Shown piece after piece: positions 15,530 to 23,590 of a stretch of 43,223 bases of DNA (its first letter is position 1; each line of letters begins with the position of its first letter). The notes under the pieces are model-generated. The model was not told the origin of the DNA, searched no databases, and saw only the letters and a program-made list of their open reading frames with translations. The position numbers were made by a program, and so were the translations under genes. Origin of the DNA: a bacterium (lineage in GTDB: Bacteria; Cyanobacteriota; Vampirovibrionia; Gastranaerophilales; Gastranaerophilaceae); contig JAFXXK010000027.1 of the NCBI GenBank assembly GCA_017542305.1, forward strand, positions 1 through 43,223, given 5' to 3'.

Positions 15530-16249
15530 ATGAGTATAAAAGTTAGAAATTTAACAAAAATATTTGATGACAAGAAAGTCCTTGACGATATATCTTTCGA
15601 TGTGGCAGACGGGGAAACACTTGCCGTTGTCGGATTTTCAGGTTCCGGTAAAAGTACCGTACTAAAACTTATCTGCGGTTTACTGGAAAAAGATGACGGG
15701 GAAATAATTACCTCCGAGGGTGATGTTGCAATGGTTTTCCAATATTCTGCATTGTTTGATTCATTGAATGTTGCCGATAACATTTCTTTTGCACTCAGAG
15801 AAAGACGTGATTTAAGAAATAAATACTCGGAAGAAGATTTGAAAGAAATAGTATCAAATAAACTTGAACTCGTTGGGTTGAGCGGAATTGAAAGAAAATT
15901 CCCGTCGGAATTATCGGGCGGTATGCAAAAACGTGTAAGTTTTGCCCGTGCTATAGTAACGGAACCCAAAACAATTCTTTATGATGAACCAACTGCAGGT
16001 TTAGACCCTATATCCTCAACCCTGATAGAAGATTATATAGTCAGATTACAGCAGGAAACCAATGCGGCATCTATTGTTGTAACCCACCAGATGTCAACAA
16101 TTACAAGAACCGCAAACAGACTTATTATGCTTTATAACGGAAAAATCGTTTTTGAGGGAACTCCGGAAGATATGCTGAAAGCCGAAAACCCTTATACAAA
16201 ACAGTTTGTAACGGCATCTCTCGAAGGTCCTATGCATATGATTTCTTAA
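15530..16249 (+). CDS. mlaF: MlaF-type ABC transporter ATP-binding protein
   Basis: The 239-aa ATPase energises the MlaE permease for lipid transport. It has Walker A GFSGSGKST (35-43), Q-loop near 71, signature LSGGMQKR (128-135), Walker B ILYDEP (149-154) with TAGLDP after it, and the switch His in VVTHQM (about 183-188). LSGGMQKR is the usual signature variant of MlaF/TGD3-like proteins. An AAGGA site precedes the ATG. It converges on the oxidoreductase operon. Confidence 0.94.
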   Translation: MSIKVRNLTKIFDDKKVLDDISFDVADGETLAVVGFSGSGKSTVLKLICGLLEKDDGEIITSEGDVAMVFQYSALFDSLNVADNISFALRERRDLRNKYSEEDLKEIVSNKLELVGLSGIERKFPSELSGGMQKRVSFARAIVTEPKTILYDEPTAGLDPISSTLIEDYIVRLQQETNAASIVVTHQMSTITRTANRLIMLYNGKIVFEGTPEDMLKAENPYTKQFVTASLEGPMHMIS

Positions 16250-16251
16250 TA

Positions 16252-16278
16252 TGTAAATACTTTGACTATATATTTACA
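16252..16278. terminator. Possible bidirectional terminator between mlaF and the oxidoreductase operon
   Basis: TGTAAATA (16252-16259) and TATTTACA (16271-16278) form a perfect 8-bp stem with an 11-base loop between two converging genes, overlapping the stop codon at 16266. The stem is AT-rich and there is no long T run, so it is a weak candidate. Confidence 0.3.
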
Positions 16279-16820
16279 ATCTGCATATCGTAGTCATAAC
16301 CGATTTTTAATGCCTTAATGTTTAATGGCAATAAATGTTTGCGGTGAGCCGGAATAACTACATCTAATGCTTTTTCCAATGTTTCTACCGAAACAAGTTT
16401 GCTGATTTTCGCCAAAACACCAAGCGATAAAATATTAGCCATTTTAACATTGCCTAACTTATCGGCTAATGCACTTACGGGGGCAAAAATATAATTAATA
16501 TCAGCTCGCGGTTTAAGTTCTTTTACAAGAGTTGAGTTGGCAATCATCCAGCCGCCTTTTTTAATTTTTTTCAAAAATCTGTCAAAAGATGCCTGATTTA
16601 AGGCAATAATATAATCTGTTTCGGCTTTGTTTACTGAACTTACATCTTCAATATCGTTCATAACGATTTCACAGTTAACGGTACCGCCTCTCATTTCGGC
16701 TCCGTAACTCGGATACCAGGTAACGTTTTTATCATCAAGCATAAAAGCGTTAGCTAAAACTTCACCGGCTAACAGTACTCCTTGTCCGCCAAAACCTGCT
16801 ATTATAAAATTGTTTTCCAT
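16266..16820 (-). CDS. 2-oxoacid:ferredoxin oxidoreductase, gamma subunit
   Basis: The 184-aa product is the gamma (catalytic-domain III) subunit of a multi-subunit 2-oxoacid:ferredoxin oxidoreductase. This enzyme oxidatively decarboxylates a 2-oxoacid to its acyl-CoA and passes electrons to ferredoxin. The N-terminal GFGGQGVLLAGEVLA (about 9-23) and the SYGAEMRGG motif (about 38-46) are diagnostic. Its ATG overlaps the stop of the beta-subunit gene (TAATG), so it is the last gene of a tightly coupled delta-alpha-beta-gamma operon. Such enzymes are oxygen-sensitive, which points to an anaerobe. Confidence 0.92.
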   Translation of the reverse strand: MENNFIIAGFGGQGVLLAGEVLANAFMLDDKNVTWYPSYGAEMRGGTVNCEIVMNDIEDVSSVNKAETDYIIALNQASFDRFLKKIKKGGWMIANSTLVKELKPRADINYIFAPVSALADKLGNVKMANILSLGVLAKISKLVSVETLEKALDVVIPAHRKHLLPLNIKALKIGYDYDMQIVNI

Positions 16821-17590
16821 TATTTGACCTCCGTAGCTGCTGCCGTAATATCTTTATATACCCCCGGTTTATAAACAGGCATCATTTCTTCTCTTACTCT
16901 CTGGTGGGATTCTTTAGGGGTTTTTCTCCAATTTGTCGGACAGGTAGATAAAATCTCTACAAAACTGAATCCTAATCCCTGCTGCTGAATTTCAAAAGCT
17001 TTTTTAATAGCAGCTTTAGCCTTTCTAATATTCGGAACGGTATCAAGCGAAACTCTTGCAGAATAAGCCGTTCCGTCACATAAAGCAATGTGTTCGGCGA
17101 TTTTTATCGGATAACCGTAATAATCAACATTTCTTCCCGTCGGAGAAGTTGTTGTTATTTGACCTAACAATGTTGTAGGTCCAAGTTGTCCGCCCGTCAT
17201 ACCATACGTTGTATTGTTTATACAAATTGCGGTAACACTTTCGCCTCTCAGGGCACAGTGCAGACTTTCTGCCATACCGATTGATGCGAAATCTCCGTCA
17301 CCCTGATAGGTAAATACCGTACGTTCGGGTCTTGCTCTTTTTACACCTGTAGCTTCCGCCAAAGCCCTTCCGTGCGGAGCTTCAATACTGTCAACTTCCA
17401 TAAAATCGTATAAAGTAACCGAACATCCGATAGAAGCTACAAGAATAGTATTCTCTCTCAGTCCGAGTTCATCAAGAACTTCTGCAATAAGCCTTACTGC
17501 TACTCCATGATCACATCCGGGACAGAATGAAAATTTAGAGCCTTTTTTTATACTTTCGGGCATTTTAAATGTCTGAGTTAGTGCTGCCAT
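16820..17590 (-). CDS. 2-oxoacid:ferredoxin oxidoreductase, thiamine-diphosphate-binding beta subunit
   Basis: The 256-aa beta subunit carries the thiamine diphosphate site. Visible are CPGCDHG (23-29), the pyrophosphate motif GDGD (97-100) and NNTTYGMTGGQ (125-135). The length and motifs match the KorB/VorB-type beta subunits of the four-subunit enzymes rather than the single-chain pyruvate enzyme. Its ATG overlaps the alpha-subunit stop as TAATG. Confidence 0.93.
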   Translation of the reverse strand: MAALTQTFKMPESIKKGSKFSFCPGCDHGVAVRLIAEVLDELGLRENTILVASIGCSVTLYDFMEVDSIEAPHGRALAEATGVKRARPERTVFTYQGDGDFASIGMAESLHCALRGESVTAICINNTTYGMTGGQLGPTTLLGQITTTSPTGRNVDYYGYPIKIAEHIALCDGTAYSARVSLDTVPNIRKAKAAIKKAFEIQQQGLGFSFVEILSTCPTNWRKTPKESHQRVREEMMPVYKPGVYKDITAAATEVK

Positions 17591-18669
17591 TATAATACCC
17601 CGCTTTCTTTTTTGACTCTTTCAACTATTTCATCCACTGACGGTGGATTTCCTACGGGTCGGTTAAGAAGCTCTACAGGACATTTTCCGTTAACTGCAAG
17701 CTTGATATCTCTTATCATTTGACCCATATTAATTTCAACAGAAATAAATTTCTTTGCGATATTTGCAAGTTCCGCAATTCTCTTTGACGGGAACGGGAAC
17801 AATGTAATCGGTCTTAGTAAACCGACTTTTAATCCTAATTTGCGGCATTCTTTCATCGCTGATTTTGCATTTCTTGCAGGCGAGCCGAAACTTACAAGGA
17901 TAATATCCGCATTCTCGGTATTAATTTCTTCCCATTCTGTTTCATTATCTTCAATAAGTTTATATTTTGCATAAAGTTTATTTAGAAATTCACAGCGTTC
18001 ATCAGCACTCGGGGCATAAGAACGAATAACTCTTGCCGGTCTGTTTTTAGCTCCCGTTAATGCCCAGCCGGAATTATCGACTTCAGGATACGGGTATTCG
18101 CCAAACTCAACAGGCTCCATCATTTGTCCGAGCAAACCGTCTGCCAATAATACGGTCGGATTTTTGTACTTATGTGCAAGATAGAATGCTTTGTATGTCA
18201 AATCCACACATTCCTGAACGGTTGCAGGTGCAAGAACGATAAGTTTATAATCTCCGTTACCGCCGCCTATTGTTGCCTGATTATAATCACCCTGAGAAGG
18301 ATAAATATTTCCTAACCCCGGGCCGCCTCTCATAACGCTTACCAATACAATCGGTAATTCATCGGTTGCCGCATAAGATAAAGCTTCCTGCATCAAAGCA
18401 ACGGCACATGATGAAGATGATGTCATCGCTTTAGCGCCTGTTGAACATGCTCCTATTACCATATTAATTGCAGCAAGTTCACTTTCGGCAGATACATAAG
18501 CTCTTTTTAACTCCTGCATCTTTCCGCTCATAAATTCACCGATTTCGCTCTGCGGCGTAATAGGGTAGCCGAAATAACATTCACAGCCTGCAAGTACGGC
18601 TGCATTTGCTATTGCATAATTACCTTTTGTTAAAACTTTTTTGCCTGTCTTTGTTAAACATTCCGTCAT
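17590..18669 (-). CDS. vorB: 2-oxoacid:ferredoxin oxidoreductase, alpha subunit (VorB-like)
   Basis: The 359-aa alpha subunit contains the pyrimidine-binding domain and the substrate side of the active site. Motifs are KGNYAIANAAVLAGC (about 15-29), YFGYPITPQSEI (about 32-43), SSSSCAVALMQEALSYA and RGGPGLGNIYPSQGDYNQA. The family is usually named after 3-methyl-2-oxobutanoate (branched-chain) oxidoreductase, but close relatives use 2-oxoglutarate, so the substrate is not settled. A branched-chain substrate would fit the presence of ilvC elsewhere in the window, though only weakly. It is three bases downstream of the ferredoxin-subunit gene. Confidence 0.9.
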   Translation of the reverse strand: MTECLTKTGKKVLTKGNYAIANAAVLAGCECYFGYPITPQSEIGEFMSGKMQELKRAYVSAESELAAINMVIGACSTGAKAMTSSSSCAVALMQEALSYAATDELPIVLVSVMRGGPGLGNIYPSQGDYNQATIGGGNGDYKLIVLAPATVQECVDLTYKAFYLAHKYKNPTVLLADGLLGQMMEPVEFGEYPYPEVDNSGWALTGAKNRPARVIRSYAPSADERCEFLNKLYAKYKLIEDNETEWEEINTENADIILVSFGSPARNAKSAMKECRKLGLKVGLLRPITLFPFPSKRIAELANIAKKFISVEINMGQMIRDIKLAVNGKCPVELLNRPVGNPPSVDEIVERVKKESGVL

Positions 18670-18672
18670 GTC

Positions 18673-18885
18673 TTATCCTCTGTAAACCTCAGTTATAGCT
18701 ATATCAGGACATCTCGTTGCGCACATTGCACAGCCTAAGCATTCGTGATTGGGGTCACAAAATTCTACAAGGTGAACTCCCAAATTATTTACTTCTTCAC
18801 CAATTTTGATAAGCTTTTTAGGGCATTCATCCATACACAAATAACAACCCTTACATCTGTCTTTATCTATAACAATATGACTCAT
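18673..18885 (-). CDS. Ferredoxin-type delta subunit of the 2-oxoacid oxidoreductase
   Basis: The 70-aa product has two classic [4Fe-4S] motifs, C11-C14-C17-C21 followed by P and C49-C52-C55-C59 followed by P, plus one extra Cys (43). It carries electrons from the catalytic subunits to free ferredoxin. It is the first gene of the operon, with AGGA six bases or so before the ATG and a strong promoter just upstream. Confidence 0.93.
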   Translation of the reverse strand: MSHIVIDKDRCKGCYLCMDECPKKLIKIGEEVNNLGVHLVEFCDPNHECLGCAMCATRCPDIAITEVYRG

Positions 18886-18912
18886 TACACATCCTCACTC
18901 CATGCTACAAGT

Positions 18913-18940
18913 ATTATAACACTTAGTAAAAATAAAGCAA
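18913..18940 (-). promoter_or_regulatory. Promoter of the 2-oxoacid oxidoreductase operon
   Basis: On the minus strand: TTGCTT (18940-18935), a 16-base spacer and TATAAT (18918-18913) with TGT before it (extended -10). The leader would be about 20 bases and includes GGAGTGAGGA. Confidence 0.6.
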
Positions 18941-19048
18941 GACGGGAATATAAATATATCAATATATCAAAATTTTTACAAAAGGGACTTCCTATTATTC
19001 AAAAGTTGGTGTATAATGTTCGGGTATTTAGTAATTCGACAGGTATAA

Positions 19049-20941
19049 ATGGGTTTTCTTGATAAATTTAATGAAATACGAAAAAGAGTTTCCGAGGTAG
19101 AATATAATATTTACCACGGGAAAGAGGAATATCTTGAGGTTTACGAGAGAAATATTCAGCTTGAACATGAAATCGAAGAACGAACAAAAGAACTGAATAT
19201 TGCAAACCGAAGAATGCTTTCCCTGCAAAACATTCTTGACATGATGAATTCCGCAAAACCGCTGAAAAATGTATTGGAAAACGTAGTTAACAGTATTCAG
19301 GGCGAACTCGGTTATCTGCACAGCGCAATTATAAGAAAAGAACGTGATGAGGACGGAGAATATCTTGTAGTTGTGGCAGAAGCCGATGATATTACTATTA
19401 AGCGAGCTGATGAAATTTTAAAAACTCCTATTCAGGCAAGAAGACTGGCATACTCTAAAAATGCAATTTTTTATAATACGCTGACATATAAAAAACTTAT
19501 TCATTCAACGGATGTCGGAGCTTCTTTAAAAGCAATTATGCCGGAAATTGAAGATGAAACCATTAAAGAAATACTTAGTGACAAGGTTGCACGTTCTATT
19601 ATAACAATACCGCTTTATGTAATGGATAAACCATTCGGGATATTTGCGGTATTTGCATCAAGAGAAGAACTTGCAAAATCCGAAGAAGATTTTTTAATGA
19701 TGTATGCAAAACAAATTGAACTTGCAATAACTATTGCGGATTTGTTTGAAAAGGTTAAAGAACAGGCTGTAACTGATGGATTAACAGGACTGTATAACAG
19801 AAGATACTTTGAAGAATATCTGCAAAAAGAAGTTATCAGGGCAAAACGTGTTCATCAACCGTTCAGCGTAATAGGGCTTGATTTGGACTTCTTAAAGAAG
19901 ATAAACGATACTTACGGACACTCGTTTGGAGATTTGGCTATTAAAACAATAGCGGATGTTCTTAAATCAAATGCCCGTTCAATTGATACGGCAGCAAGAA
20001 TGGGTGGGGAAGAATTTAATATTATTCTTCCGGGTGTAGGTTCTGACGGTGCAATGATAGCTGCGGAAAGAATTCGTAAAGCCATTGAAAACACCGAGCT
20101 TGATACGATAGGTCATATCACGGCAAGCATGGGGGTTGCGACATTTCTTGAACACTCCGATAATATTGAAGATATTATGGAATTAACCGATCAGGCTATG
20201 TATATTTCAAAGCAAAATGGTCGAAATCGTGTAACTTTGGCGAAACCGATGGATGAAACATCATGGCAGGAACTTGCAGTCAGTGCATTCCTTGATATTC
20301 TAAGCAAACGTAAAATCCCGTTGTCGGATAAATTTAAGGATGATTTATCGAAAAAACTGATTTCATCAGAACCGCAAAGCGAAATTTTATATTCTGTTGC
20401 GGATTTGCTTACTCAAACATATAACCCGATGCACATACAGGGGGTTGTTAAATTGAAAGTATTAACGGCAGTCAGCCTTGCAAAACGTTTTGATTTGCCT
20501 AAAGAACAGATTGACAATCTAAAAATAGCAATGCTTCTTTATGATATCGGGAATCTCCTGATTCCGCAGGATATATTCAAAAAGACTTCCCCGCTTACGG
20601 AAGAGGATATGGAGCATATACATGAGCATCCTGTCATTGCCGCAAAAGAAATTTTAAATCCGATATCATATATTCAGGATGTAATTCCTATCGTTGAATA
20701 TCATCATGAAAATTGGGACGGAAGCGGTTATCCGTCGAAATTATCCAAGAATGATATTCCGATGGCTTCTCAAATTGTATTAATAGTAGATGCATTTTAT
20801 GCACTCACTGAAGAACGTGCATACAGAAATAAAATGACACCGCAGGAAGCTTTGGAAATAATCAAAAAAGACTCCGGCAAAAAATGGAACGAAACATTAG
20901 TGAATGAATTTGTCGCACTAATAGAGAACGAACTAAAATAA
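19049..20941 (+). CDS. GAF-GGDEF-HD-GYP protein: diguanylate cyclase with a degenerate HD-GYP domain
   Basis: The 630-aa cytoplasmic product has a coiled coil (about 15-65), a GAF-like sensor domain (about 70-232), a GGDEF domain and a C-terminal HD-GYP region. The cyclase site is intact (GGEEF 319-323), with an inhibitory I-site RSID (310-313) five residues before it, so it should make cyclic di-GMP. In the HD-GYP part, HHENWDGSGYP (552-562) is present. The first metal ligands are lost, however: the usual HD is YD (498-499) and the earlier KGH is QGVVK (464-468). Phosphodiesterase activity is therefore doubtful. TATAAT (19012-19017) lies upstream with a 25-base leader and AGG before the ATG. 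The stop overlaps the thiL start (TAATG). Confidence 0.92.
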   Translation: MGFLDKFNEIRKRVSEVEYNIYHGKEEYLEVYERNIQLEHEIEERTKELNIANRRMLSLQNILDMMNSAKPLKNVLENVVNSIQGELGYLHSAIIRKERDEDGEYLVVVAEADDITIKRADEILKTPIQARRLAYSKNAIFYNTLTYKKLIHSTDVGASLKAIMPEIEDETIKEILSDKVARSIITIPLYVMDKPFGIFAVFASREELAKSEEDFLMMYAKQIELAITIADLFEKVKEQAVTDGLTGLYNRRYFEEYLQKEVIRAKRVHQPFSVIGLDLDFLKKINDTYGHSFGDLAIKTIADVLKSNARSIDTAARMGGEEFNIILPGVGSDGAMIAAERIRKAIENTELDTIGHITASMGVATFLEHSDNIEDIMELTDQAMYISKQNGRNRVTLAKPMDETSWQELAVSAFLDILSKRKIPLSDKFKDDLSKKLISSEPQSEILYSVADLLTQTYNPMHIQGVVKLKVLTAVSLAKRFDLPKEQIDNLKIAMLLYDIGNLLIPQDIFKKTSPLTEEDMEHIHEHPVIAAKEILNPISYIQDVIPIVEYHHENWDGSGYPSKLSKNDIPMASQIVLIVDAFYALTEERAYRNKMTPQEALEIIKKDSGKKWNETLVNEFVALIENELK

Positions 20942-21861
20942 TGAAAGAAAAAGAATTTATTAAAATAATAAAAACTACCCTAAAATCTGATTATATCGGA
21001 GATGATTGTGCCTATCTGAAAGATTTGGGGATTGTAATGACGCAGGACAGTCTTGTAGAAGGCGTTCATTTTTCACGTCATTTTGCAACCCCATACCAGC
21101 TGGGATTTAAGTCTGTAGCGGTTAATATATCCGATATTTGCGCAAGCGGTGCCGAACCTAAGTATTTAACAATAGCATTGTCTTTACCGCATATTACCGA
21201 CACAGATTTTATAAAAGAATTTTACATTGGTGCAAAAAAAGCCTCAAACGGAGCAAAAATTGTTGGCGGTGATATTACGGGAGCTGACAAAATTTTTATT
21301 TCGGTTACGGCTATAGGCAGTACCAAAAATAGAAAAATTTCAGCAAGAAGTCATGCAAGAGTCGGACAAAAGATAGTAATAGCCGGGGAACACGGTTCTT
21401 CTGCATTAGGCTTAAATTTATTAAAGGGAATGTATTATCCGCGATTAAGCGAAGACGAACGGTTTTATTTTACAAATTCGCATCTTATGCCAAAAGTTCA
21501 AATCGGGTTTTCCGAACAAATTGCAAAAACACAAAAAACGGATTATGCAATGACGGATACTTCTGACGGGTTGGCAGATGCACTTTTTAACATTGCGGAA
21601 GCGAGCAAAGTTATGCTTGATGTTGATTTTGACAAAATACCGTATGCAGAATCACTTAAAAAAATCACGGATTATGAAGATTTAATTCTGTTCGGAGGCG
21701 AAGATTACGGGTTAATTGCAACGGTCGATGACCCGCAGGATTTAACCGTTATCGGTGAAGTTAAAGAGGGAAACGGTGTAAAAATAAACTATCCTGGTTT
21801 TTCTCAGTTTTTTGAAAAAAATGATATAGAAAGAAATTTATATAACCATTTCAAGGAGTAA
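20941..21861 (+). CDS. thiL: Thiamine-monophosphate kinase ThiL
   Basis: ThiL phosphorylates thiamine monophosphate to thiamine diphosphate, the cofactor needed by the 2-oxoacid oxidoreductase encoded just upstream on the other strand. The 306-aa product shows GDDCAYL (about 19-25), TQDSLVEGVHF (about 34-44), VGGDITGAD (about 106-114), TDTSDGLADALF (about 206-217) and FGGEDYG (about 250-256), all typical of ThiL. Its start overlaps the stop of the preceding cyclase gene and ispD follows after two bases. Confidence 0.94.
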   Translation: MKEKEFIKIIKTTLKSDYIGDDCAYLKDLGIVMTQDSLVEGVHFSRHFATPYQLGFKSVAVNISDICASGAEPKYLTIALSLPHITDTDFIKEFYIGAKKASNGAKIVGGDITGADKIFISVTAIGSTKNRKISARSHARVGQKIVIAGEHGSSALGLNLLKGMYYPRLSEDERFYFTNSHLMPKVQIGFSEQIAKTQKTDYAMTDTSDGLADALFNIAEASKVMLDVDFDKIPYAESLKKITDYEDLILFGGEDYGLIATVDDPQDLTVIGEVKEGNGVKINYPGFSQFFEKNDIERNLYNHFKE

Positions 21862-21863
21862 GA

Positions 21864-22511
21864 ATGAGCGTAAACGCAATTATAACAGCAGGCGGAACAT
21901 CTTCCCGTTTCGGTAAATCAAATAAATTATTAGAAAAAATTAACGGAAAAGAAGTTATAAAATATACAGTTGAAGCATTTTTAGCCTCAAATGTCGATAA
22001 AATAATTATTTGCGCAAACATATCAATAATAAACGAATTAAAAAATATATTTAACGGGTGCAAAAAAGTTGAAATCACAGAGGGCGGCTCAACCCGACAG
22101 GAATCGGTATATAACGGATTAAATTATTCCAAATGTGACTATGTCCTTATCCACGATGGGGCAAGACCGGTCATCACTCCTGAATTAATCAATATTTGTA
22201 TAGAAACCGTAAAAAAGGAAAAAGCACTGTCAGTTATGACCAAAACAACCGATACTATAAAAGAAGTTGAGAACGGAAAAATTATCCGAACAATTGACCG
22301 TTCAAAACTGTATAATACCCAAACCCCGCAAGCTTTTGAATATGATTTGATTTTAAAAGCACATGAAAAATTAAAAGGGCAGAGCTATACCGATGATGCC
22401 GGAATGGTGGAAACTCTCGGAGAATCTGTTTCAATAATTGAGGGCAGTTATAAGAACATCAAAGTAACTACTCAAAACGATATAGCCTTGGCAGAAATCT
22501 ATTTAAAATAG
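21864..22511 (+). CDS. ispD: 2-C-methyl-D-erythritol 4-phosphate cytidylyltransferase IspD
   Basis: IspD makes CDP-methylerythritol in the non-mevalonate isoprenoid pathway. The 215-aa product starts with NAIITAGGTSSRFG (about 4-17) and a nearby conserved Lys (NK at about 20-21). It has the family motif VLIHDGARPVITPELI (about 92-107), TTDTIKEV (about 127-134) and NTQTPQAF (about 151-158). A strong AAGGAG lies before the ATG. It converges on the pseudopilin gene. Confidence 0.94.
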   Translation: MSVNAIITAGGTSSRFGKSNKLLEKINGKEVIKYTVEAFLASNVDKIIICANISIINELKNIFNGCKKVEITEGGSTRQESVYNGLNYSKCDYVLIHDGARPVITPELINICIETVKKEKALSVMTKTTDTIKEVENGKIIRTIDRSKLYNTQTPQAFEYDLILKAHEKLKGQSYTDDAGMVETLGESVSIIEGSYKNIKVTTQNDIALAEIYLK

Positions 22512-22513
22512 CT

Positions 22514-23257
22514 TTATTTCATAAGCATATATTTTGCAGCCGCAGATGCAGGAACTACACTTTGATCAAAAAATGCAACAGGGAACACATCTCCCGCATA
22601 TTCATTTGAATTTGGTACAACACAATTAGCCGTATCAATATCTGTTGAATGAGCTTTCCCGTCACTGCAGCGAACTTCCCTGTTCGGGCCGGAAAGACCG
22701 TTAACATCAACCCAGCCGATACAATATTTTACAAAATTTTCATCATTTAAAGCTTCCTGAATAGTTTTGCCATTAAGTGTACATGATGTAGATGTAGTAT
22801 TATTAGGTGGAGCGTATATAGCAAAAACTATACCATCACTCATTTGATAAAAGTATAGAGCTGAATCTCTGCTTCTCAGTAAACTATCTGAAGTCCTACC
22901 TCCATTATAATAAAATTCATGATAATATTCTTTACCATTATCCAGCTTATATTCACTATATCTATAAACTTTTGCATTGGCAAGATTATCATTAAGTATT
23001 GCACAAACAGATTGGACACTATCAGGTTTTTCAGTTTTATAATTAATGCAGTTGCTTGTAACCGTTTTAAAATTAAATTCATATTTTGCCTGATTTAAGT
23101 TAACAGCCTGATTAAGCACGGATAATAATTTTTTAAACTTGTTTTTATTAATTTCGGAATTAATATGCGACATCAATGTTGGCATTGTCAATGCAGCTAC
23201 GACCCCGATTATCCCTAAAGTTATCAATACTTCAGCTAAGGTAAAAGCTTTTTTCAT
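22514..23257 (-). CDS. Type IV pilin-like / pseudopilin protein
   Basis: The 247-aa product starts with a prepilin leader: MKKA then FTLAEVLITLGIIGVVAAL. The conserved Glu at position five of the mature chain and a single N-terminal helix define the pilin/pseudopilin class that is assembled by type II secretion or type IV pilus machinery. The residue before the cleavage point is Ala rather than the usual Gly. The rest is a large globular domain with seven or eight cysteines, longer than a typical major pilin, so a minor pilin or substrate-carrying pseudopilin is plausible. GAAGGAG lies six bases before the ATG at 23257, which rules out a TTG at 23272. No assembly genes are nearby. Confidence 0.9.
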   Translation of the reverse strand: MKKAFTLAEVLITLGIIGVVAALTMPTLMSHINSEINKNKFKKLLSVLNQAVNLNQAKYEFNFKTVTSNCINYKTEKPDSVQSVCAILNDNLANAKVYRYSEYKLDNGKEYYHEFYYNGGRTSDSLLRSRDSALYFYQMSDGIVFAIYAPPNNTTSTSCTLNGKTIQEALNDENFVKYCIGWVDVNGLSGPNREVRCSDGKAHSTDIDTANCVVPNSNEYAGDVFPVAFFDQSVVPASAAAKYMLMK

Positions 23258-23375
23258 ATTTGACTCCTTCAAATATATATTATTAGTATTCGTATATGAA
23301 TATTAGTAATTATATATACATACTATTATAAACTATTACTTTTGATAAGTCAATATAAACTATAATTATTCTGTT

Positions 23376-23588
23376 ATGAATATTAAGACTCAAATAAAAT
23401 TGCTTGCGGTGTCAAGAGGAATAACATTAAAAAATCTGGCAAAATTATTAGAAAATAAAATTGGTCACGAATATACTTATAACAGTCTTTTAGGCAAACT
23501 GAACAGAGAAAGTCTGTCTTTAAAAGAAGCCAAAATTATTGCCGAAATTTTGAACTATAAATTAGAATTTGTCGATACCGAAAAATAA
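23376..23588 (+). CDS. Small helix-turn-helix protein (XRE-like)
   Basis: The 70-aa product is all helical: IKLLAVSRGITLKNLAKLL (about 8-26) and LGKLNRESLSLKEAKIIAEIL (about 39-59) resemble the lambda-repressor/XRE DNA-binding fold, extended by a short strand (KLEFVDTEK). It may be a transcriptional regulator. TATAAT (23361-23366) is nine bases before the ATG and there is no Shine-Dalgarno. The 118-base gap to the divergent pseudopilin contains an imperfect inverted repeat (TTAGTATTC at 23283-23291 and GAATATTAG at 23298-23306) that could be an operator for either gene. Confidence 0.75.
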   Translation: MNIKTQIKLLAVSRGITLKNLAKLLENKIGHEYTYNSLLGKLNRESLSLKEAKIIAEILNYKLEFVDTEK

Positions 23589-23590
23589 TA

